A stretch of DNA of 64,000 nt from NCBI RefSeq assembly GCF_010686765.1, contig NZ_JAAGWF010000022.1:62001-126000 (forward strand). The letters run 5' to 3'. This document shows positions 61,340 to 64,000 of the stretch, piece by piece. Numbering within the stretch: the stretch's first letter is position 1; every line of letters starts with the position of its first letter. The position numbers were made by a program, and so were the translations under genes. The notes under the pieces were generated by a model. The model ran no database searches. It had not been told where the DNA came from and saw nothing but the letters and a program-made list of their open reading frames with translations. Source of the DNA: Geodermatophilus sabuli. GTDB taxonomy: Bacteria; Actinomycetota; Actinomycetes; Mycobacteriales; Geodermatophilaceae.

Positions 61340-62367
61340 GGAAGTCCGCGGTGGCCGCCGCGATCGCGCCGGTCCTCATCGCCGGTGGCCTCGTCACCGC
61401 CGCGCTGGTGACCCACGAGGACCCGCAGGCCGGAGCCTGCGAGCCGACGGGGGCGGCGGTGAGCGTCAGCGGCGTGCCCGCCGGGCCCGTCGCCGGCTGG
61501 TCCGGAGAGCAACTGGTCAACGCCGCGCTGATCATGGAGGCGGGCGAGGCGCTCGGCATCGACGCCCGCGGGCAGGTCATCGGGGTCATGACGGCCATGG
61601 GCGAGTCCTCCCTGACCGTCGTCGACCACGGTGACGCCGTGGGCCCGGACAGCCGCGGACTGTTCCAGCAGCGGGCCAACGGCGCGTGGGGCAGCTACGA
61701 GGACCGGATGGACCCGACCATCTCCGCGACCAACTTCTACGAGGCCCTGCTCGAGGTCGACGGCTGGGAGACCCTCCCACCGACGATCGCCGCGCACCGC
61801 ACCCAGCGCAACGCCGACCCGTACCACTACGTCCGCTGGTGGGACGACGCCGTGGAGGTCGCCGCCGCGCTGACCGGCGCCCAGGTCACCGGCGTCGCCG
61901 CGGGCACCGGCCACCTGCCCTGCACCGGCGCGGCTCCGGTCCTGCGCGCCGTCACCGGGGACTGGACGACGCCCACCGAGGGCCCGCTCACCAGTGGCTT
62001 CGGCAACCGCAACAGCCCGACGGGCGGGGGCGTCCGCCTGCACGCCGGGCTGGACCTGGCGCCGGGCTGCGACGCGCCGATCGTCGCAGCGTCGGCCGGG
62101 GTGGTCGTCCGTGCCGGGGCGTCCTCGGGGTACGGCAACCTGGTCGTCGTCGACCACGGTGGCGGGGTGCTCACCCGGTACGCGCACATGGAGGACGAGG
62201 ACCTGCTCGCGGTGGTCGGTCAGCAGGTCGTCGCCGGCCAGCAGATCGCCCGTGTGGGCACCAAGGGCGACTCGACCGGCTGCCACCTGCACTTCGAGGT
62301 GTACCTCGACGGCGCCCCGACCGACCCCCTGACCTTCCTCGCCGAACACGGCACCGACCTGCGCTGA
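61336..62367 (+). CDS. Cell-wall hydrolase: lysozyme-like plus M23 peptidase
   Basis: The protein has 343 residues from GTG 61336. After an N-terminal hydrophobic anchor (AAAIAPVLIAGGLVTAALV) there is a lysozyme-like region (ALGIDARGQVIGVMTAMGESSLTVVDHGDAVGPDSRGLFQQRANGAWGSYEDRM). E89 or nearby is the likely catalytic Glu. The M23 zinc peptidase follows: HAGLDLAPGCDAP, YAHM, HLHFEVYLDG. It would open peptidoglycan for the T4SS channel (VirB1 role). It is in one transcript with the lipoprotein, divergent from the VirB2-like gene. Confidence 0.88.
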   Translation: MRKSAVAAAIAPVLIAGGLVTAALVTHEDPQAGACEPTGAAVSVSGVPAGPVAGWSGEQLVNAALIMEAGEALGIDARGQVIGVMTAMGESSLTVVDHGDAVGPDSRGLFQQRANGAWGSYEDRMDPTISATNFYEALLEVDGWETLPPTIAAHRTQRNADPYHYVRWWDDAVEVAAALTGAQVTGVAAGTGHLPCTGAAPVLRAVTGDWTTPTEGPLTSGFGNRNSPTGGGVRLHAGLDLAPGCDAPIVAASAGVVVRAGASSGYGNLVVVDHGGGVLTRYAHMEDEDLLAVVGQQVVAGQQIARVGTKGDSTGCHLHFEVYLDGAPTDPLTFLAEHGTDLR

Positions 62368-62428
62368 CTGTGCTCCGGAGCGCACCGGGCCACGGAACAG
62401 CGGTCCTCCGTGCAGCGCTGCACAGGGT

Positions 62429-63526
62429 GTGGGAGCCGCTGCCTCGCCGTCACCCGTCCACACCGACCTGTCCCGCCTGCTCCAGGTCCGGGAGATCTAC
62501 GCCGAGCCCGCCGCCCTCGAGTCGGCCCGCGGCCGCGACGTCCTCGCCCGCTTCCCCACCGCGCAGGTGGTCGAGGTGCCCTCGCACTGGAAGATCCCCG
62601 AGCTGCACGGCAACGAGGGGAACGTCGAACGCTGGGTGCGCGTGAAGACCGAGACCCTCGTGCTCGGCGTCAAGAAGTCGCTGACCGCCCGGGAGAACAG
62701 CCGCTCGTCGAACTGGATCGCGCCGTCGACGGCCAACGGCTGCGCGATGGCCTGCGCCTACTGCTACGTGCCCCGGCGCAAGGGCTACGCCAACCCGATC
62801 ACCGTGTTCACCAACATCGAGCAGATCACCGGCTACCTGCGCCGCCACGTGGCCCGGCAGGGCGTCAAGGCAGAACCCGACCAGTGCGACCCGGTCAGCT
62901 GGGTCTACGACATCGGCGAGAACAGCGACTGCTCGGTCGACGCCCTGGTGAGCGACAACGTCGCCGACCTGGTGGCGACGTTCCGCGAGCTGCCGACGGC
63001 CAAGGCGTCCTTCGCCACGAAGTACGTCAACCGCCAGCTGCTCGACCTCGATCCGCAGGGCCGCACCCGCGTCCGGTTCTCGCTCATGCCGGACGCCGAC
63101 GCCCGCGTGGTCGACGTCCGCACCAGCCGCGTCCCGGATCGGATCGCGGCCGTGGACGACTTCGTCGAGGCCGGCTACGAGGTGCACCTCAACTTCTCGC
63201 CGGTCATCCTCCGCGAGGGCTGGGAGGCCGACTGGGCCGCGCTGCTGCGGCAGCTGGACGACGAGCTGTCCCCCGCCGCCAAGGCGCAGGCCGCCGCCGA
63301 GGTGATCATGCTGACGCACAACCGCGACCTGCACGAGGTCAACCTCGGCTGGCACCCGAAGGCCGAGGAGCTGCTCTGGCGGCCGGACCTGCAGCAGCCC
63401 AAGCGCAGCCAGAACGGGCAGTGGAACGTGCGCTATCGCAACGACGTCAAGCGGGCCGGCGTCACGCGGCTGCAGGAGCTCATCGCGGCGCACGCGCCCT
63501 GGCTGCGCGTCCGGTACGCCTTCTGA
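62429..63526 (+). CDS. Spore photoproduct lyase-family radical SAM enzyme
   Basis: The protein has 365 residues from GTG 62429. The radical SAM motif CAMACAYCYVP (CxxxCxxC form) lies near 110. Surrounding sequence (SSNWIAPSTANGCAMACAYCYVPRRKGYANPITVFTNIEQITGYL, then VYDIGENSDCSVDALVSDNVADLVATF, KASFATKYVN, RVRFSLMP, NFSPVI, MLTHNRDLHEVNLGWHPKAEELLWRPD) matches SPL-like proteins. In spore formers they repair the UV product 5-thyminyl-5,6-dihydrothymine. Here the member may serve UV tolerance (inference). Confidence 0.9.
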   Translation: MGAAASPSPVHTDLSRLLQVREIYAEPAALESARGRDVLARFPTAQVVEVPSHWKIPELHGNEGNVERWVRVKTETLVLGVKKSLTARENSRSSNWIAPSTANGCAMACAYCYVPRRKGYANPITVFTNIEQITGYLRRHVARQGVKAEPDQCDPVSWVYDIGENSDCSVDALVSDNVADLVATFRELPTAKASFATKYVNRQLLDLDPQGRTRVRFSLMPDADARVVDVRTSRVPDRIAAVDDFVEAGYEVHLNFSPVILREGWEADWAALLRQLDDELSPAAKAQAAAEVIMLTHNRDLHEVNLGWHPKAEELLWRPDLQQPKRSQNGQWNVRYRNDVKRAGVTRLQELIAAHAPWLRVRYAF

Positions 63527-63630
63527 GTCGCACCGCCACGTGTGGGCTCCTCGACGACGCGTGCTCATGGCCGGCGTGGTGTGCGATCCTGCACTGCGGC
63601 GACGTCGATCAGCGGGGGGAGCGACACCGC

Positions 63631-64000
63631 ATGCTGAACCCCGCGCTGCCCGCTCGCGCCCTGCTCGAGGCCCTGCCCGACACGGTCGTCGTGGCCGACG
63701 CCGAAGGGCGGATCGCCTACATCAACCCGGCGGTCCACGGGCTCCTGGGCCACGCCCCCGCCGATCTGCTGGGCCAGTCGCTGACCGTGCTCATGCCCGA
63801 GCGCTTCCGCGGTGCCCACGGGGACGGCTTCGCCCGGTTCCGGATCACCGGACGGGGGGAGCTGGTGGGGTCCACGACCCAGGTCCCCGCCCTGCACCGG
63901 AGCGGCCGCGAGATCACGATCGACCTCACCCTCGCCCGTCTCGACCCTGCCCCGGGCGGGGACGATGACGCAGCCGTGGTGGTGGCCGTGCTCCGCGACG
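63631..64000 (+). CDS. PAS-domain protein, cut by window end
   Basis: The reading frame from ATG 63631 runs to the last base without a stop. Its 123 visible residues are a PAS domain: ARALLEALPDTVVVADAEGRIAYINPAVHGLLGHAPADLLGQSLTVLMPERFRGAHGDGFARF, then REITIDLTLARLD. The N-terminal PAS is typical of sensor kinases, diguanylate cyclases or PP2C phosphatases. The output domain lies outside this window. GGGGGGAG is placed about 8 nt before the start. Confidence 0.85.
   Translation, partial: MLNPALPARALLEALPDTVVVADAEGRIAYINPAVHGLLGHAPADLLGQSLTVLMPERFRGAHGDGFARFRITGRGELVGSTTQVPALHRSGREITIDLTLARLDPAPGGDDDAAVVVAVLRD

Overview
The window is high-GC actinobacterial DNA. Gene content and order suggest Geodermatophilaceae or a close relative (Blastococcus, Geodermatophilus, Modestobacter). 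This is inferred from composition, frequent GTG starts, GTGA/ATGA stop-start overlaps, a mycothiol-dependent Rv2466c-type nitroreductase, and a glgA-glgC-methyltransferase-sigE-rseA-htrA-tatB-mrp block like the one around sigE in Mycobacterium. No 16S or tRNA gene is visible to settle the genus.

Region A (1 to about 7.4 kb) is a lower-GC, gene-poor accessory segment. It holds a DUF2510 protein next to a TIR-domain protein, three membrane-anchored proteins of unknown role (one with a NPCBM/NEW2-like ectodomain), and a coupled pair of a membrane protein and a HExxH zinc peptidase. Its right edge cuts into the 3' end of tadC, which lacks its last membrane helix. The content resembles a defence or stress island, but no integrase or relaxase is visible.

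Region B (7.4-35 kb) is core-like and mixed. It starts with a truncated Tad pilus operon (cpaF-tadB-tadC). A GlcG-like protein and a frameshifted Bcr/CflA-type exporter follow. Next come a DUF4142 protein coupled to a class F sortase, an AraC regulator, a methyltransferase with a histidine-rich insert, and a MarR regulator divergent from a SRPBCC protein with a perfect operator palindrome between them. A thiamine-diphosphate enzyme, an EthD protein and a zinc-free MDR oxidoreductase precede a ribbon-helix-helix regulator heading a DUF4097-ABC exporter operon. The rest includes an acyl-CoA dehydrogenase, a CitE-like lyase, an EamA transporter, a PhzF protein, an MgtE-N/CBS protein with DUF1003, a GNAT enzyme and the AzlCD pair.

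Region C (35-44.5 kb) is the conserved mrp / tatB-htrA-rseA-sigE envelope-stress block plus glgC and glgA. sigE, rseA and probably htrA are joined by 4-nt overlaps, and htrA may start at CTG. Region D (44.5-47.6 kb) is a cobalamin riboswitch followed by btuF-btuC-btuD. Region E (47.6-54.7 kb) holds a GAF/ANTAR-like protein, an orphan receiver, a NarL-type two-component system, and a coupled operon of a Tat-exported multicopper oxidase, a membrane protein and signal peptidase I. The signal peptidase gene carries two large perfect hairpins near its 5' end.

Region F (55.2-62.4 kb) is a type IV secretion-like cluster: a VirB4-type ATPase, an SCO6880-like protein, a VirB6/TrbL-like protein with a long Pro-Thr repeat, and a VirB2-like small protein. 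Divergent from these are a lipoprotein and a lysozyme-like plus M23 cell-wall hydrolase. Region G (62.4 kb to the end) holds a spore photoproduct lyase-family radical SAM gene and the start of a PAS-domain gene cut by the window edge. Several dispersed hairpin and repeat families lie between genes and are listed as findings.
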